Source: Flavobacterium flabelliforme
GTDB lineage: Bacteria > Bacteroidota > Bacteroidia > Flavobacteriales > Flavobacteriaceae
Assembly: GCF_017948675.1 (NCBI RefSeq)
Contig: NZ_JAGFBU010000008.1
Coordinates: 1-64,000, forward strand
Direction of reading: 5' to 3'
DNA length: 64,000 nt
The position numbers were made by a program, and so were the translations under genes. The notes below the pieces were generated by a model, which was given only the letters and a program-made list of their open reading frames with translations, was not told the DNA's origin and made no database searches. This document shows, piece by piece, positions 45,282 to 55,345 of this stretch. Every line of letters begins with the position of its first letter. Positions within the stretch are counted from its first letter, which is position 1.

Positions 45282-45999
45282 CTATAATAAATCTTAATAA
45301 ATTTCTTAATCAAATTTTTAATATTCATTATTCTCGTTCATAGGATTTTTTGCTTTTAGACTATACATTACATGTATATTATTAATATATTTAAAATAAT
45401 TATTGTAAGAAGATTATTAAAAATTTGAGAGAAAAGCTTTAAACAGATTTTAAACCAAATTTAGATAAAAAGTTAAGGTATCACGAGTATTGTAAAAAGT
45501 GTCTTTGAATTTTAAAGTACAATAATAGTTTTAATGAAATTTATAATGAATGTTTAGGACAGAAAGCAATAAAATTTAGAAATTAAAATTATGAATTTCT
45601 TTCTTGAATAGAAAAATGACTATTAAAATTCATTATCAAATACAATACTTTTCACTAAAATAACATATATTCATATGATTTAGTATTGATTAAAGATTAA
45701 ATTTACTTATTGCTATTTTAAATTATCTTATTAAAAGAGTTAATAAGAGTAAAACTAAGATTTTATTTTATCCTCAAATTTTCTTTTTTATCAGGAAAAT
45801 ATACTCTAATGGATTTAATTTTTTTAACATTACTTTTTTTAATTAAGCTAATATTAAATTTAGTTATTGATAATGTTAATTGATGAAAAATAAATTTTTA
45901 CATAAACTTCTAATCTATTTTTTTAAAATATTTATTTACTAATATCCCAACTAAAATAATTTTAAAATGTATTATAAATAAATTATTTTTTTTATTTAG

Positions 46000-46033
46000 A
46001 AACCCCTATAAAAAATAATTTTATAAGGGTTTT
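46000..46033 (-). terminator. Terminator of tmRNA
   Basis: The inverted repeat around 46000-46033 (AAACCC...TATAAAA / TTTTATAA...GGGTTT with a small bulge) lies directly behind the 3' end of ssrA on the minus strand and runs into a T-rich tract. Confidence 0.65.
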
Positions 46034-46034
46034 G

Positions 46035-46428
46035 TGGAGTCGCCGAGAATCGAACTCGGGTCCAAACAAGCAACTAAAAAGCTTTCTACACGTTTATTTC
46101 CTGATTGAGTTTTCGATAGTGTGCTAGGCCAGAAACAGCCACACGCTACTTATCTTCTTAATTTCGAAATCCACCCGAAGCTCATGGAAATCTAGGTTTA
46201 TTTTTACGGTTCCCCTAAATTGACCGCCACAAACCAAGGCTTTCAAGGAGAATCCAGCTTTCCTATCTGATAGGAACGTGGCTTAATCTTACTATAATTC
46301 GGATTATGCAGCTAAAGCGTAGTTATTTTCGCCGTGTAAAATGATAAGATCTTATATTTACGAGCAAGGTCTCAATGCTCGACGTGCTTACTGATCAATT
46401 CGACTTGCTGTCAAAACCAGTCGACCCC
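46035..46428 (-). ncRNA. ssrA: tmRNA
   Basis: 394 bases on the minus strand. The tRNA-like ends pair: 5' GGGGTCG (46428-46422) with CGACTCC (46042-46036) and discriminator A46035; the CCA is not encoded. The T arm GGGTTCGATTC-like segment lies at the 3' end. The tag frame runs from 46333 to 46304 and codes G-E-N-N-Y-A-L-A-A then TAA, so with the resume Ala the tag is AGENNYALAA, the form usual in Flavobacteriia. It rescues stalled ribosomes and marks nascent proteins for proteolysis. Confidence 0.95.
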
Positions 46429-46467
46429 TTTTGTTTTTCAAAATCTATAACTTGAATTTTGAGTTGG

Positions 46468-46475
46468 CAAATATA
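46468..46475 (-). promoter_or_regulatory. Promoter -7 box of ssrA
   Basis: On the minus strand TATATTTG matches TAnnTTTG and lies about 40 bases ahead of the mature tmRNA 5' end, which leaves a leader to be removed by RNase P. Confidence 0.55.
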
Positions 46476-46537
46476 CAATTTTAAACTCTAATTTCTGGTA
46501 TAAATATTTCAACTAGTTTGCAAAAATCATTCCTATT

Positions 46538-47737
46538 TTATTCGTCTTTTAATTTAAAAGGATAATCGCCAAATAACGGGGCTAATTTTCGAACATCATA
46601 TGTTTTTCTAGTGAATTTGTTTGATAGTGCTATAATAGTAACTCCTTCTTTTTGTAAGGTAATGTAAGAGGATGTATTTCCGTGCCACCATCCGTTGTGA
46701 AAATAAAAATTTTGTCCCGTTTCCCAATTAACCATTCTAATTCCAAGACCATAGTTTTTAGTTCCTTTTCGCTCATTACTGTACGGTTTATAAACCATTG
46801 CAGTTAATTCAGGAGTTAGAAAACCAGGACTATTTCTTGCTCTATCAAACTTTAATAAATCTCTTGGTGTAGAGTAGATGTTTTTATCTCCATAAACAGC
46901 ATCTAAATAATCTTTCCCTATTTCTACTTTGTTGCCTTTGTATGAGGTAACAGCTGAATCTTTGTCTCTTGCATAATCAAATACATAAGTATTCTTCATA
47001 TGTAATGGCTCAAAAATTATTTGATTCATAGCCCTTTCATATGATAGCTTGGTGATTTTTTCTATAATTAATGCCAACATGGCATAGTTGGTATTACAAT
47101 AACTAAAACGAGTATCTGTTTTAAACTCAAGACCAATATTTTTAGTAGCCATAATGGTTAAGATATCTTGATTTGTCAATATATTGTGTCTATCCCAAAC
47201 CGTTTTATCTCTGTCTGTAAAATAGGCGTAATTGCGCATTCCACTTCTGTGATTTAATAGTGTTTTGATCGTTACTTCTGGATAAGGAAATTCTTTTAAT
47301 ATGGTATTTACTTTTTGATCTAATTCTATTTTTTTTGCATTAATTAATTTTAAAACTGCAGCTGCAGTAATTACCTTACTAACAGACGCTAGGTGTAATG
47401 GTGTTGATTTAGTAATTAATGTTTTGTCTCTAAAATTAGCATAACCTTCATATTTTTCATAAATAATTTGACCATTTTTAGCTACTAAAAAACTTCCATT
47501 GGCACTATTGTTTGGCCAATTCTTGTTATAAAAAGAGTCTATTTCTTGTTTTTTTAAAGTAATGTATTCTGGAGTGAGTTTATCTTCAGCTTCTGTTAAA
47601 GGCTTCATTTTAGGCATGGTACTCTTAGGAAGTTCGCCATCACTTAACTCAACTTTCTTTTTCTCTTGGGCGCAAGAACTTAAAACCAAAAAGAGCAAGG
47701 ATATATGTAGTATATTTGTTTTTTTTATAAAATTCAT
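46538..47737 (-). CDS. Beta-lactamase-family serine hydrolase lipoprotein
   Basis: 399 residues from the ATG that precedes the lipoprotein signal (LLFLVLSSC, Cys22); the in-frame extension to 47830 is rejected. The domain is of the PF00144 type (class C beta-lactamase/D-Ala carboxypeptidase/esterase): SVSK at 118-121 (nucleophile S118, K121), YCN at 213-215 and a FHNGWWHG strand at the place of the third motif. It is cell-envelope located and monocistronic. Such lipoproteins are often peptidases or esterases; antibiotic resistance is not implied. Confidence 0.85.
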   Translation of the reverse strand: MNFIKKTNILHISLLFLVLSSCAQEKKKVELSDGELPKSTMPKMKPLTEAEDKLTPEYITLKKQEIDSFYNKNWPNNSANGSFLVAKNGQIIYEKYEGYANFRDKTLITKSTPLHLASVSKVITAAAVLKLINAKKIELDQKVNTILKEFPYPEVTIKTLLNHRSGMRNYAYFTDRDKTVWDRHNILTNQDILTIMATKNIGLEFKTDTRFSYCNTNYAMLALIIEKITKLSYERAMNQIIFEPLHMKNTYVFDYARDKDSAVTSYKGNKVEIGKDYLDAVYGDKNIYSTPRDLLKFDRARNSPGFLTPELTAMVYKPYSNERKGTKNYGLGIRMVNWETGQNFYFHNGWWHGNTSSYITLQKEGVTIIALSNKFTRKTYDVRKLAPLFGDYPFKLKDE

Positions 47738-47923
47738 TTCTGTAGTGCTAGAAAGGCAAATATATAGAATCAATGTCTTTTGATTCATTGTTTTTTTAAA
47801 CCTTAACACTATTTTATTAGTAAATATCAAACGTTATTTTTGTATCATTTTGTACATCAGTCGATAGTAATTTACAAACCACTAATTTTATTTGAAAAAT
47901 AAATTCAATTTACTTTAAATTGT

Positions 47924-47931
47924 TATATTTG
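47924..47931 (+). promoter_or_regulatory. Promoter -7 box of the dehydrogenase gene
   Basis: TATATTTG matches TAnnTTTG, 50 bases before the start codon. No -33 TTG at legal spacing is apparent. Confidence 0.5.
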
Positions 47932-47980
47932 TAACAAATGTTTACTGTAAAGTTATATTTAGTTAATTTTAAAGCCTTTA

Positions 47981-49189
47981 ATGTTTATGAAATTCGGAAT
48001 TCTAAAAGAAAGAAAAAGTCCACCGGACAGAAGAGTTATATTTTCACCTAATGAGTTAACGCTTTTAAAGCAAAACTATCCAAGTTTATCTGCAACAGTG
48101 GAACGTTCTGATATTAGAATTTTTGAAGATGCTGAGTATGAAAAATTAGGTATTGAAATGACTGATGATGTTAGTGATTGCGATATCTTATTTGGGGTAA
48201 AGGAAGTTCCTGTTGAAAATTTAATTCCAAATAAATCGTATTTCTTCTTTTCACACACGATTAAGAAACAGCCTTACAATAGAAAATTATTGCAAGCTAT
48301 TTTAGAAAAAAATATCGATTTGTATGATTATGAAACAATAGTAGATGCAGAAAATCGTAGGTTAATCGGTTTTGGAAGATATGCAGGAATAGTAGGCGCT
48401 TATAATGGAATCAGAGCTTTTGGAATAAAATTTGAATTATTTAAATTGCCAAAAGCAGAAACACTTGCTGGTAAAGAAGCACTTATTAGTCATTTAAAAC
48501 GAGTAATTCTACCTCCTTTAAAATTTGTAATTACTGGTACTGGAAAAGTCGGAAATGGTGCAAAAGAAGTTTTAGACGCTATAAAAATCAAAGAAGTTTC
48601 TGTTGAGAATTACTTAACAAAAAACTACACACAAGCAGTTTATACTCAAATTGATGTTTTAGATTATAATAAACGCAAGGATGGGCAAGTTTTAGACTTT
48701 ACAGATTTTTATCAAAATCCCACAGAATATATTTCAGATTTCGAAAGATTCACAAAAGTATCTGATATCTATCTTACCGGACATTTTTATGGCAATGATG
48801 CGCCTGTGATACTTACGCGAGAAATGCTAAAAGCAATTGATTGTAAAATAAAAGTAGTTGCAGATATTTCTTGTGATGTTAATGGTCCAATTGCTTGTAC
48901 TTTAAGATCATCAACAATCGCTGAACCTTTGTATGGTTATCTTGCAGATGAGAATAAAGAGGTTGATGTTTTTCATCCAGCGGCAATTGTAGTGATGGCG
49001 GTAGATAATTTGCCATGTGAATTGCCAAAAGATGCTAGTGAAGGATTTGGGGAAATGTTTCTAGAACACGTTATTCCTGCTTTTTTTAATGATGATAAAG
49101 ATGGTATTTTAAGCAGAGCCAAGGTTACCGAAAAAGGAAAACTAACACCAAGATTTAGTTATTTACAAGATTATGTAGATGGTAAATAA
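47981..49189 (+). CDS. Saccharopine/alanine dehydrogenase-family NAD(P) oxidoreductase
   Basis: 402 residues; the start may be the second ATG at 47987. The N-terminal half is an AlaDH/PNT-type domain (MKFGILKERKSPPDRRVIFSP, with an RR-type substrate motif; FFFSHTIKKQPYNR). The central Rossmann fold carries FVITGTGKVGNGAKEVL. The layout fits lysine-forming saccharopine dehydrogenase (LYS1-like) better than alanine dehydrogenase, but substrate is not certain. It stands alone, with its own promoter and terminator. Confidence 0.78.
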   Translation: MFMKFGILKERKSPPDRRVIFSPNELTLLKQNYPSLSATVERSDIRIFEDAEYEKLGIEMTDDVSDCDILFGVKEVPVENLIPNKSYFFFSHTIKKQPYNRKLLQAILEKNIDLYDYETIVDAENRRLIGFGRYAGIVGAYNGIRAFGIKFELFKLPKAETLAGKEALISHLKRVILPPLKFVITGTGKVGNGAKEVLDAIKIKEVSVENYLTKNYTQAVYTQIDVLDYNKRKDGQVLDFTDFYQNPTEYISDFERFTKVSDIYLTGHFYGNDAPVILTREMLKAIDCKIKVVADISCDVNGPIACTLRSSTIAEPLYGYLADENKEVDVFHPAAIVVMAVDNLPCELPKDASEGFGEMFLEHVIPAFFNDDKDGILSRAKVTEKGKLTPRFSYLQDYVDGK

Positions 49190-49211
49190 GATTTTATAAA
49201 AATAAAATAGC

Positions 49212-49243
49212 AAACCTGCACTTAAAACCTGCAGGTTTTTTTA
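49212..49243 (+). terminator. Terminator of the dehydrogenase gene
   Basis: AAACCTGCA (49212-49220) and TGCAGGTTT (49230-49238) pair perfectly and T follows to 49242. Confidence 0.85.
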
Positions 49244-49442
49244 TGGTTTTAAATGTAGTTAATAATTCAATTCCTAAACATTACAAATCTCTTAACATCT
49301 GATAATTTTTGGGCTGAAACGAAAAGCTTAATTTTGTACTCCATTCTAAAATGGGAAAGAAATGCATAACTTCAGTATTGATTTATTACTTAAAATAGTA
49401 AATAGATTATAGTTTACGCACAGAACCATTAAATAGCAATTT

Positions 49443-50441
49443 ATGAAAAAGAATATACCAATTTCTATACTAGAGTTAGCCATTATTACACAAGATAGTA
49501 ACGCTAAAGATACCTTTGAAAAAACAAGAGCACTTGCACAACTTGCAGATGAACTCGGATACAAAAGATTTTGGTTGGCAGAGCACCACAATATGGCTCA
49601 TGTGGCCAGCACTGCAACTGTAATTCTTATTGGTTACATTGCCGGTCAAACTAAAAACATTCGAGTGGGTTCCGGTGGGATTATGTTACCCAACCACGCA
49701 CCTTTAATTATTGCTGAACAATTTGGAACTTTAGAAATATTATATCCTAATCGCATCGACTTAGGTTTAGGTAGAGCTCCTGGAACCGATGGATTAACTG
49801 CACAAGCCATTAGGAAAGATTTTTATGAGCAATCACAGCGCTTTCCCCAAAATGTTGCAGCGCTTCAGGAATTTTTCTCAGAGAATAATGCTGACGCTAA
49901 TGTGAGAGCCTTTCCTGCAGAAGGCACTAATGTTCCGATTTGGATTCTAGGTTCTAGCATGGATAGTGCGGCTTTGGCTGCATCCAAAGGTTTGCCGTAT
50001 GCTTTTGCAGGGCATTTTGCTCCTAAACAAATGCATCAAGCATTCCAGTTTTATCGTGATAATTTTGAACCTTCAAAATATTTAGAACAACCTAAAACGA
50101 TGGCTTGCATTAATGCAGTTGTTGCGGATACTGATGTAGAGGCTGCGCGTTTGTCTACGAGTTTAACTCAAATGTTTCTAAATTTAATTCGCAATGACAG
50201 AAAACCATTGCAACCACCAGTAAATACTTTAGATGGAATTATGTCTGAGGAAGAGCATTTTCATGTCAACCAAATGACAGCTTGTTCGTTTATAGGAAGT
50301 AAAAACAAAGTGGAGGCAGAGCTGAAACAATTTATAAATTACACTCAAGTAGATGAATTAATGATTACAAGCCCCATTTATAACCATGATCATAAATTGA
50401 AAAGTGTTCAATTAATGAAAGAAGTGATTGATAATATTTAA
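49443..50441 (+). CDS. Luciferase-like (LLM class) flavin monooxygenase
   Basis: 332 residues, TIM-barrel flavin oxidoreductase of the bacterial luciferase superfamily, YhbW-like branch. Typical blocks are LAQLADELGYKRFWLAEHHN, RVGSGGIMLPNHAPL and RIDLGLGRAPGTD. It uses FMNH2 or F420-like flavin supplied by a reductase; the organic substrate is unknown. Monocistronic, cytosolic. Confidence 0.88.
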   Translation: MKKNIPISILELAIITQDSNAKDTFEKTRALAQLADELGYKRFWLAEHHNMAHVASTATVILIGYIAGQTKNIRVGSGGIMLPNHAPLIIAEQFGTLEILYPNRIDLGLGRAPGTDGLTAQAIRKDFYEQSQRFPQNVAALQEFFSENNADANVRAFPAEGTNVPIWILGSSMDSAALAASKGLPYAFAGHFAPKQMHQAFQFYRDNFEPSKYLEQPKTMACINAVVADTDVEAARLSTSLTQMFLNLIRNDRKPLQPPVNTLDGIMSEEEHFHVNQMTACSFIGSKNKVEAELKQFINYTQVDELMITSPIYNHDHKLKSVQLMKEVIDNI

Positions 50442-50526
50442 TAAAAAGTAATTTTCAAAACTGTTGAAGAAGAACCTTTTTAATTGATTTATCAAAAATA
50501 CACGAACCTAATAGCGAAATCTATTA

Positions 50527-50554
50527 TTGAAGGTTATTTTTTATTGTATTTTTG
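50527..50554 (+). promoter_or_regulatory. Promoter of the pabB-tilS-dsbD operon
   Basis: TTG (50527-50529), 17 bases, TATTTTTG (50547-50554). The TTG start codon of pabB follows 20 bases later, which supports that start. Confidence 0.6.
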
Positions 50555-50574
50555 AATTTTAAACACAACTATTT

Positions 50575-51876
50575 TTGAGAACTTTAATCCATAAGTCTAT
50601 CCAAAATCCAAAATTGTTCAAGCAACAGCTTTTATTTTGGTCGCAACAATTTCGAGAAATCATTTATTTGGATAGCAATGATTATCCACAAGACTATTCT
50701 AGTTATGATTGTCTGGTTGCTTTGGATGCATTTACTTCTATAAAAACCGATTATCATAATGCTTTCGAAGATTTAAAACAATACCAGCAAACAACCAGAG
50801 ATTGGCTTTTTGGGTATTTATCGTATGATTTAAAAAATAATACCGAGTCTTTGGTTTCCAAAAACTTTGATGGATTAGATTTTCCTGATTTGTTTTTCTT
50901 TCAACCTAAGAAGTTGTTTTTACTAAAAGGAAATCAACTAGAAATACAATACCTAAATTGCTGTGATGATGAGGTAGAAACAGATTTTAAAGAAATAATA
51001 GAAACTGAAATTGCTCGAGAAGAATTAGCATCAAAAATAAGTATTCAACAACGAATTTCTAAAGAGAATTATCTCGAAAAAGTTACAAAAGTGCTTGAGC
51101 ACATTCATCGTGGAGATATTTACGAAGCTAATTTTTGCATGGAATTCTTTGCCGATAATGCCATAATTAATCCGTTTGAAAAGTTTAGTACACTAAATGC
51201 CATATCACAACCACCATTGGCTGTTTTTTTTAAAAATAACAAGCATTTTTTACTTTCTGCAACACCAGAACGTTATTTAAGAAAAGAGGGCGAAAATATA
51301 ATTTCGCAACCTATAAAAGGAACCTCAAAACGTTTTTTAGATCCAATAGCCGATGAGAAATCAAAAAGTGATTTGGCTTTAGATCCTAAAGAACGCTCAG
51401 AAAATATCATGATTACTGATCTTGTACGGAATGATTTATCTAAAACGGCACAAAAAGGAAGCGTTGAGGTAAAAGAGTTGTGTGGTATTTATTCTTTCTT
51501 GCAAGTACACCAAATGATTACTACGATTACTTCAAAATTAGATGCGCAATATGCTGCTATCGATGTAATTAAAACTAGTTTTCCAATGGGAAGTATGACA
51601 GGAGCACCCAAGATAGAAGCCATGAAAATTATTGAAGAACTCGAAGAAACAAAACGAGGTTTGTACAGTGGAGCGGTAGGTTATTTCACGCCAAGTGGCG
51701 ACTTCGATTTTAATGTGGTTATTCGCAGTATTTTGTACAATCAAGAAAAAAAATATGTGTCTTTTTCAGTAGGTAGTGCGATTACTTCGCAGTCTTTTCC
51801 TGAAAAAGAATATGAGGAATGTTTGCTTAAAGCAAAAGCAATGCGTGAGGTAATGGAGTCTATAAATACAAATTAA
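50575..51876 (+). CDS. pabB: Aminodeoxychorismate synthase component I
   Basis: 433 residues from a TTG start; no ATG upstream and the sequence aligns with the family from the first residue (MRTLIHKSIQN...KQQLLFWSQQF). The chorismate-binding domain shows IYEANFCMEFF, SATPERYLR, QPIKGTSKR, ITDLVRNDLSK and FPMGSMTGAPKIEAMKIIEELE. It makes 4-amino-4-deoxychorismate for folate with glutamine amidotransferase PabA, which is not in this window. A generic anthranilate synthase I role is less likely because the lysine-containing PIKGT motif is the PabB form. It is 11 bases ahead of tilS. Confidence 0.85.
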   Translation: MRTLIHKSIQNPKLFKQQLLFWSQQFREIIYLDSNDYPQDYSSYDCLVALDAFTSIKTDYHNAFEDLKQYQQTTRDWLFGYLSYDLKNNTESLVSKNFDGLDFPDLFFFQPKKLFLLKGNQLEIQYLNCCDDEVETDFKEIIETEIAREELASKISIQQRISKENYLEKVTKVLEHIHRGDIYEANFCMEFFADNAIINPFEKFSTLNAISQPPLAVFFKNNKHFLLSATPERYLRKEGENIISQPIKGTSKRFLDPIADEKSKSDLALDPKERSENIMITDLVRNDLSKTAQKGSVEVKELCGIYSFLQVHQMITTITSKLDAQYAAIDVIKTSFPMGSMTGAPKIEAMKIIEELEETKRGLYSGAVGYFTPSGDFDFNVVIRSILYNQEKKYVSFSVGSAITSQSFPEKEYEECLLKAKAMREVMESINTN

Positions 51877-51887
51877 TTAAATTTGAA

Positions 51888-53198
51888 ATGCTACAAAAGT
51901 TCCAAAATCATCTGCTAGATAGATTTAAGTTTTTAAGTAATAAAAAGTTGCTTCTTGCTACAAGTGGCGGAATAGATAGCATGGTTATGTTGCATTTATT
52001 GGAGCAATTGGATTATAAAATAGGTATTGCACACTGTAATTTTCAATTGCGTGGCGTAGAGAGTTTTGAGGATCAAAAATTCATTCAGGATTACGCTGAT
52101 GCAAATGGTATTCCGGTATATATTACTCAATTTGACACGAAAGCTTTTGCAGCCGATTATAAACTTTCTACACAAGTGGCTGCTCGAGAATTGCGATACA
52201 ATTGGTTTTATGAATTACTGGAAACAGAACAGTACGATTATATTGTAACAGCACATCACGCGGATGATAATCTAGAAACCTTTCTGATTAATTTATCTCG
52301 CGGTACGGGTTTAGATGGATTAACGGGTATTCCAGAACAAAATGAAAATGTAGTTCGTCCGCTTTTGGCCTTTAGTCAACACGATATAGAAGAATATGCG
52401 CGACTAAATGCTATTAAATGGAGAGAGGATAGCAGCAACGCTTCTGATAAATATGTTCGAAATAAAATTCGACACCATCTTGTTCCGCTGTTAAAGGAAT
52501 TAAATCCTAATTTTTTATTGTCCTTTCATAAAACACAAAGTTATTTGCAAGAAGCCCAAGATATGGTAGATGATGCTGCTATTATGATTTACCAACAAGT
52601 GGCAGTTCAAGAAGATGAAAATATTAGTTTTGATTTAAAACAATTAATGAAATTACCCAATTACAAATCGTATTTGTACCAATGGTTAAATGAATTTGGA
52701 TTTACAGCATGGAATGATATTTATGATTTAGTAGAAAGTCAGTCCGGTAAATTTGTGCTATCGGCTAATTATCGATTGCTAAAAGATAGAGAAAGTTTAA
52801 TCTTGAGTCCTTTGGATTTTTCAAATGAAAAACAAGAATATTTTATCAATCAAGATCAAAAAGAAGTTAATATTCCCTTAAATATTTCCTTTTCGGTAGC
52901 AACCGATATTAGTATCGCTTCAAATACAACTATATTTGTCGATTCTGATAAATTAGAGTATCCATTGGTTTTACGTCGTTGGAACGAAGGAGATCAATTT
53001 CAACCTTTAGGTATGAATGGAAAATCAAAAAAGATAAGTAAGTTTTTTAAAGATGAAAAATTATCATTGTTAGAAAAAGAAAATACTTGGCTTTTATGTT
53101 CCAATAATACTATCGTTTGGATAATAGGTCTTCGTCAAGATGAACGCTTTAAAATTGATAATACAACAAAGAATATACTTAAAATACAATTAGACTAA
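51888..53198 (+). CDS. tilS: tRNA(Ile)-lysidine synthase
   Basis: 436 residues. The N-type ATP pyrophosphatase loop SGGIDS lies at 26-31, followed by IAHCNFQLRG, TAHHADDNLETFLINLSRGTGLDGL and RPLLAFSQHDIEEYA; a C-terminal TilS domain ends near GLRQDERFKI. It converts the wobble C34 of tRNA-Ile(CAU) to lysidine. It overlaps the next ATG by one base (TAATG). Confidence 0.93.
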   Translation: MLQKFQNHLLDRFKFLSNKKLLLATSGGIDSMVMLHLLEQLDYKIGIAHCNFQLRGVESFEDQKFIQDYADANGIPVYITQFDTKAFAADYKLSTQVAARELRYNWFYELLETEQYDYIVTAHHADDNLETFLINLSRGTGLDGLTGIPEQNENVVRPLLAFSQHDIEEYARLNAIKWREDSSNASDKYVRNKIRHHLVPLLKELNPNFLLSFHKTQSYLQEAQDMVDDAAIMIYQQVAVQEDENISFDLKQLMKLPNYKSYLYQWLNEFGFTAWNDIYDLVESQSGKFVLSANYRLLKDRESLILSPLDFSNEKQEYFINQDQKEVNIPLNISFSVATDISIASNTTIFVDSDKLEYPLVLRRWNEGDQFQPLGMNGKSKKISKFFKDEKLSLLEKENTWLLCSNNTIVWIIGLRQDERFKIDNTTKNILKIQLD

Positions 53199-55234
53199 TG
53201 AAGAAATTATTATTTATACTTATCGCTTTTTTGGCTTTTGCCGAAGGAAATTCTCAGATTTTAGATCCAGCCAAATGGACTACTAAAATTGAAAAAAAAT
53301 CAGAAACGAATTATATTTTAATATTTGATGCCGTTATAGAAAACGATTGGCATTTGTATTCACAAACCACTCCAGACGGTGGACCACTTCCTTTAGAGAT
53401 TACTTTTAAAAATCAAAAAGGAAATTTTAATTTAGTAGGTAAAGCAATAGAAAGCAAAACGAGAACTGCTTATAATGATATATTTGAAGTTAATGAAACC
53501 TTTTTTGAAAAGAAAGGTCAAGTGCGACAAGAAATTTCAATTACAAACCCAAAACTAACTGAAGTTAAAGTCGATTTTAATTACCAAGTTTGTAAAGAGG
53601 TTTGTATTAATATAGAAAAAAACTTCACGTTCAAAATCCCAGCTTCAGCAATTGCGACTTCAGAGACTGTGCTTCCAGTTGATATTGAAGCTGCAAAAGT
53701 AGATACAACAACTACAGATGCTACATCAGCTTCGCCTGAAGTAACTACGAATACTGTTGCACCAGAAAAAGTAGTTCCGCATGATAATAAACCCGCAGAG
53801 AAAAGAGGATTGTGGTCTATTTTCTTTATTGCTTTTCTATCTGGATTTGCTGCATTGCTTACTCCTTGTGTATTTCCGATGATTCCGATGACCGTTAGTT
53901 TTTTTACAAAACAAAGTAAAACAAAAGCAAAAGGAATTCGCAATGCTATTATTTACGGAATTTCGATTATAGCGATATATTTAATATTAGGATTGGTAGT
54001 AACTGGTATTTTTGGTGCTGATGCGCTAAATGCTCTGTCTACTAATGTTTGGTTTAACATCATTTTCTTTATCATATTAGTAACTTTTGCGGCTTCCTTT
54101 TTGGGAGCTTTCGAAATAATGTTGCCAAATTCTTGGGCAAATAAAGTAGATAGTCAAGCCGATAGAGGAGGAATGATTGGTATTTTATTCATGGCTTTAG
54201 CGCTAGCAATTGTATCTTTCTCTTGTACTGGCCCTATCGTAGGAACACTTTTAGTAGAAGCTGCTTCTAAAGGCGGAATTGCACCAATTGTTGGTATGTT
54301 TGGATTTTCATTAGCTTTAGCTTTACCGTTTATGTTATTTGCGATGTTCCCAGGTTGGTTAAACTCATTGCCAAAATCGGGTGGTTGGTTGAATACCGTT
54401 AAAGTTGTATTAGGATTTTTAGAATTGGCTTTGGCATTCAAATTTTTATCTAATGCGGATTTAGTATTACAAATGCATTTCTTAGAAAGAGAAGTTTTTC
54501 TAGCCATTTGGATTGCAATATTTGGAACTTTAGCATTTTATTTATTCGGAAAAATTACATTACCTCATGATAGTCCAATGACACACATTTCGGTGGGTAG
54601 ATTATCATTTGGTTTAGTAGTTCTTGCTTTTACAATCTATTTAATTCCGGGTCTTTGGGGAGCACCGTTAAAAGTGATTTCTGGTTTTCCACCACCAATG
54701 ACCTATAGCGAAAGCCCTTATGGCGTTTCTGGTTCAAAAGGAGGGTCAAATGCATCAACACAAGTTTTACCTGATGGAGCACATTTAGGACCACATGATT
54801 TAATCGCTTTTGATGATTACGACAAAGGAGTCGCTTATGCAAAATCGGTAAACAAACCTATTTTATTAGATTTTACAGGTTATGCTTGTGTAAACTGTAG
54901 AAAAATGGAAGACTACGTTTGGTCGGATACTAATATTCTTAAAATATTACAAGGTGAAGTGGTATTGATTTCTTTGTATGTTGATGATAAAAAAGAATTG
55001 CCTCAAAACGAGCAATATGTATCTAAAGAAACGGGTAAAGAAATTACAAGTGTAGGGAATAAATGGAGTGATTTTCAAATCACAAAATTCAAAGCAAATG
55101 CACAACCGTATTATATTATTTTAGACAATGACGGCAATATGCTTTCTGATAAGCCAGAAAGTTATAATTCGGATATCAACGCATACAAAGGATGGTTAAG
55201 AGAAGGAATTGATCGTTATAAAAAGACCAAATAA
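53198..55234 (+). CDS. dsbD: Thiol:disulfide interchange protein DsbD
   Basis: 678 residues: signal peptide, N-terminal Ig-like DsbD-alpha domain with C132 and C136 in VCKEVC, then an Ala/Thr-rich linker. The membrane domain of eight helices has redox cysteines in LTPCVFPMIPM and SFSCTGPIVG, and the C-terminal thioredoxin domain has GYACVNC (C564, C567). It moves electrons from cytosolic thioredoxin to the periplasm. The operon with pabB and tilS is one of packing rather than pathway. Confidence 0.92.
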   Translation: MKKLLFILIAFLAFAEGNSQILDPAKWTTKIEKKSETNYILIFDAVIENDWHLYSQTTPDGGPLPLEITFKNQKGNFNLVGKAIESKTRTAYNDIFEVNETFFEKKGQVRQEISITNPKLTEVKVDFNYQVCKEVCINIEKNFTFKIPASAIATSETVLPVDIEAAKVDTTTTDATSASPEVTTNTVAPEKVVPHDNKPAEKRGLWSIFFIAFLSGFAALLTPCVFPMIPMTVSFFTKQSKTKAKGIRNAIIYGISIIAIYLILGLVVTGIFGADALNALSTNVWFNIIFFIILVTFAASFLGAFEIMLPNSWANKVDSQADRGGMIGILFMALALAIVSFSCTGPIVGTLLVEAASKGGIAPIVGMFGFSLALALPFMLFAMFPGWLNSLPKSGGWLNTVKVVLGFLELALAFKFLSNADLVLQMHFLEREVFLAIWIAIFGTLAFYLFGKITLPHDSPMTHISVGRLSFGLVVLAFTIYLIPGLWGAPLKVISGFPPPMTYSESPYGVSGSKGGSNASTQVLPDGAHLGPHDLIAFDDYDKGVAYAKSVNKPILLDFTGYACVNCRKMEDYVWSDTNILKILQGEVVLISLYVDDKKELPQNEQYVSKETGKEITSVGNKWSDFQITKFKANAQPYYIILDNDGNMLSDKPESYNSDINAYKGWLREGIDRYKKTK

Positions 55235-55267
55235 AAAAACTTCTAGATTTTATTTTATAAAAGAATT

Positions 55268-55314
55268 GCGCTAAGCTCCATATATTTATGATGGAATTTA
55301 GCGCATTTTTTTTG
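55268..55314 (+). terminator. Terminator of the pabB-tilS-dsbD operon
   Basis: TGCGCTAA (55268-55275) pairs with TTAGCGCA (55299-55306), with inner TCCAT/ATGGA pairing and eight T after it. Confidence 0.88.
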
Positions 55315-55345
55315 AGGTAATAAAGGAAATCAATATCGAACTTTT

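Larger units (their letters stand above)
44763..46034. other. Gene-poor AT-rich stretch
   Basis: About 1.27 kb without an intact gene. A possible decayed coding fragment lies at 45096-45281 and the tmRNA terminator at the right end. I see no IS ends, tRNA or promoter box of note. It could be a decayed remnant at the border of the toxin locus. Confidence 0.5.

Noticed and set aside
46538..47737. Antibiotic-resistance beta-lactamase
   Set aside because: It has the PF00144 motifs shared with peptidases and esterases and is a monocistronic lipoprotein; nothing indicates beta-lactam hydrolysis.
47738..47830. 31-residue extension of the beta-lactamase-like protein
   Set aside because: The lipoprotein signal begins at the ATG at 47737; an extension would bury it.
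53581..53943. Minus-strand frame of 120 codons within dsbD
   Set aside because: Lies wholly inside a certain gene and arises from its Ala/Thr-rich linker.
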